The translations under genes were made by a program, and so were the position numbers. The notes under the pieces were generated by a model. That model worked only from the letters and a program-made list of their open reading frames with translations. It did no database searches and was not told the origin of the DNA. DNA of 7,009 nucleotides, from NCBI GenBank assembly GCA_035264765.1, contig DATFPQ010000191.1:1-7009 (forward strand), written 5' to 3'. Shown here in pieces: positions 6,132 to 7,009 of this stretch; the stretch's first letter is position 1; each line of letters starts with the position of its first letter. This DNA is from DATFPQ01 sp035264765 (GTDB lineage: Bacteria; Actinomycetota; Actinomycetes; Actinomycetales; Angustibacteraceae).

Positions 6132-7009
6132 GTGTTCACTCGACCGAGCCGAGCCGAGCAGGAGCGGGAGCAGGCCAGGTTGCACCTGGCACGGGCTCAG
6201 CTGCTGGAGGCAACCAACGCCGCCAGCCACCAGCTGCGCGACGTGATCGCGCCGGCAGTGGCGGTGAAGGCCCGCGACGCCAAGGACTGGGCCGGACCGA
6301 AGGCCGCAGACGCGCGCGCCTGGGCGGGGCCGAAGGCTCAGGAGGCGAAGGCCTGGGCGGCTCCCCACGTCGAGCGCGGCCTGGAGGTGGCCGGACCCCG
6401 GGTCGAGGCCGCGGTGGAGAAGCTGACGCCGGCGGTGGACGCGGCGCGCGACAAGATCGTCGACGAGCTGCTGCCGCGCGTGGTCGAGGCCGTCAACGCG
6501 GCCTCCGTCGCGGCGGCGGGCGCCACCACCGCGACGACAGTGGCAGCGGGCACGGCGAGGAAGCGCAGCAAGGACGCCGCCGCCGTGCTGCGCGGGGAGG
6601 CGATCGCGAAGCCGATCAAGCAGCCGCGCTCCAAGCGCAAGCTGTTCCTGGTGCTCTCCGTGCTGGTGGGCGTGGGCTCCGCGGTGTTCGCGGCGTTCAA
6701 GCGTCAGTCCCCGCAGGAGGACCCGTGGGCCGTCCCGCCGGGCAGCCCCGCGTCCTCCACGACTGAGCCTGGTGTGGCCGGCGACGCTTCCGCTTCCGGC
6801 GACACCCTGACGTCCGGTGACCCGCTGGCCTCGGGCGACGCGAGCGACGCGCTGGGCGGTACGGGCAACAGCCTGGCCGACCCGGACGTCCCCGGTCTCA
6901 CCACGGACTCCGGCGCGACCGCCGGCCCCGTTGAGGCGTCCGGCACCGAGCGCACCGTGGACCCGCTCACCAGCCCGATCGAGGACGTCGAGGGTGGTCC
7001 GAACAACAC
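6132..7009 (+). CDS. DUF5324-like single-span membrane protein with 11-residue repeats (3' partial)
   Basis: 292 codons are visible with no stop, so the C-terminus is off the window. Order: a charged helix (about 8-30, RAEQEREQARLHLARAQLLE), an Ala-rich helical region with 11-residue repeats (53-107), helical segments to about 160, a basic stretch (KQPRSKRK, 163-170), one membrane span (171-189, LFLVLSVLVGVGSAVFAAF), then EDPWAVPP and a Gly/Ser/Asp/Thr-rich acidic tail. The basic residues before the span suggest the N-terminal part is cytosolic and the tail outside. The Ala-rich repeats, late membrane span and following W-x-x-PP motif resemble streptomycete DUF5324 proteins, also found beside a cyclophilin gene; this family call is from memory of the pattern. 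Function is unknown. It is divergent from ppiA across 131 bp, where no convincing promoter was seen. Confidence 0.75.
   Translation, partial: MFTRPSRAEQEREQARLHLARAQLLEATNAASHQLRDVIAPAVAVKARDAKDWAGPKAADARAWAGPKAQEAKAWAAPHVERGLEVAGPRVEAAVEKLTPAVDAARDKIVDELLPRVVEAVNAASVAAAGATTATTVAAGTARKRSKDAAAVLRGEAIAKPIKQPRSKRKLFLVLSVLVGVGSAVFAAFKRQSPQEDPWAVPPGSPASSTTEPGVAGDASASGDTLTSGDPLASGDASDALGGTGNSLADPDVPGLTTDSGATAGPVEASGTERTVDPLTSPIEDVEGGPNN
6288..6452 (+). repeat. Five 33-bp units encoding degenerate 11-residue repeats
   Basis: The units begin at 6288, 6321, 6354, 6387 and 6420. The encoded repeats are WAGPKAADARA, WAGPKAQEAKA, WAAPHVERGLE, VAGPRVEAAVE and KLTPAVDAARD. Proline sits at position 4 of every unit, and Trp or a hydrophobic residue at position 1 of the first four. 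The first two are closest, and conservation falls off toward the C-terminus. Confidence 0.8.
6792..6845 (+). repeat. Three 18-bp units encoding an SGD hexapeptide repeat
   Basis: Residues 221-238 of the membrane protein read ASGDTL, TSGDPL, ASGDAS. These three six-residue units share the SGD core within the low-complexity tail. Confidence 0.6.

Noticed and set aside
6130..6246. ATG at 6130 as a start in a different frame
   Set aside because: That frame ends after about 38 codons without any feature. The overlapping GTG at 6132 opens the long frame.
6338..7009. Two minus-strand frames opposite the C-terminal half of the membrane protein
   Set aside because: The plus-strand frame has a ribosome site, repeats and a membrane span. 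The minus frames are Ala/Ser/Thr shadows.
1..7009. CRISPR arrays, insertion sequences, tRNA or rRNA genes, defence systems
   Set aside because: No spaced identical repeats, transposase motifs, terminal inverted repeats, cloverleaf-like sequence or defence domains were seen. The NB-ARC ATPase is explained by the AfsR/SARP architecture through its BTAD domain.

Overview
This is a very GC-rich window with long antisense open frames, GTG starts, purine-rich ribosome sites and the gene set of an actinobacterial chromosome. The order CrgA, DUF881 protein, TrpG/PabA on one side, and rhomboid protease, cyclophilin and a DUF5324-like membrane protein on the other, matches the conserved cell-division and peptidoglycan-signalling neighbourhood that many Actinobacteria carry near the replication origin. 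The genus cannot be read from the sequence.

Layout, left to right. Positions 1-2492 (+) hold most of a large AfsR/SARP-type regulator: the end of a BTAD domain, an NB-ARC-like ATPase and TPR-like repeats. Its DNA-binding N-terminus lies outside the window. It converges on trpG/pabA (2542-3180, -), with a GC hairpin between the two stops. Upstream of trpG on the same strand is a membrane-anchored DUF881 protein (3263-4057, -), followed by a short duplicated segment and a 7-bp GC hairpin. A 126-bp divergent intergenic region separates it from crgA (4184-4432, +). The convergent gap 4433-4580 between crgA and the rhomboid gene holds a cluster of DnaA-box-like 9-mers, one of them a perfect consensus box. 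The zinc-ribbon rhomboid protease (4581-5462, -) lies 16 bp downstream of the cyclophilin gene (5479-6000, -), so the two probably form an operon. Divergent from ppiA is a single-span membrane protein gene (6132-7009, +) that runs off the window. It has 11-residue repeats before its membrane span and a low-complexity acidic tail after it.

Functionally, CrgA (divisome), the DUF881 protein (envelope, function unknown) and the DUF5324-like protein point to the cell envelope and division. Cyclophilin (folding), rhomboid (intramembrane proteolysis) and TrpG/PabA (glutamine amidotransferase) are housekeeping. The SARP-like regulator is the one accessory-looking gene, found where related genomes often have the pknB cluster. 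No CRISPR, defence system, mobile element, tRNA or rRNA was seen. The strongest non-genic signal is the DnaA-box cluster.
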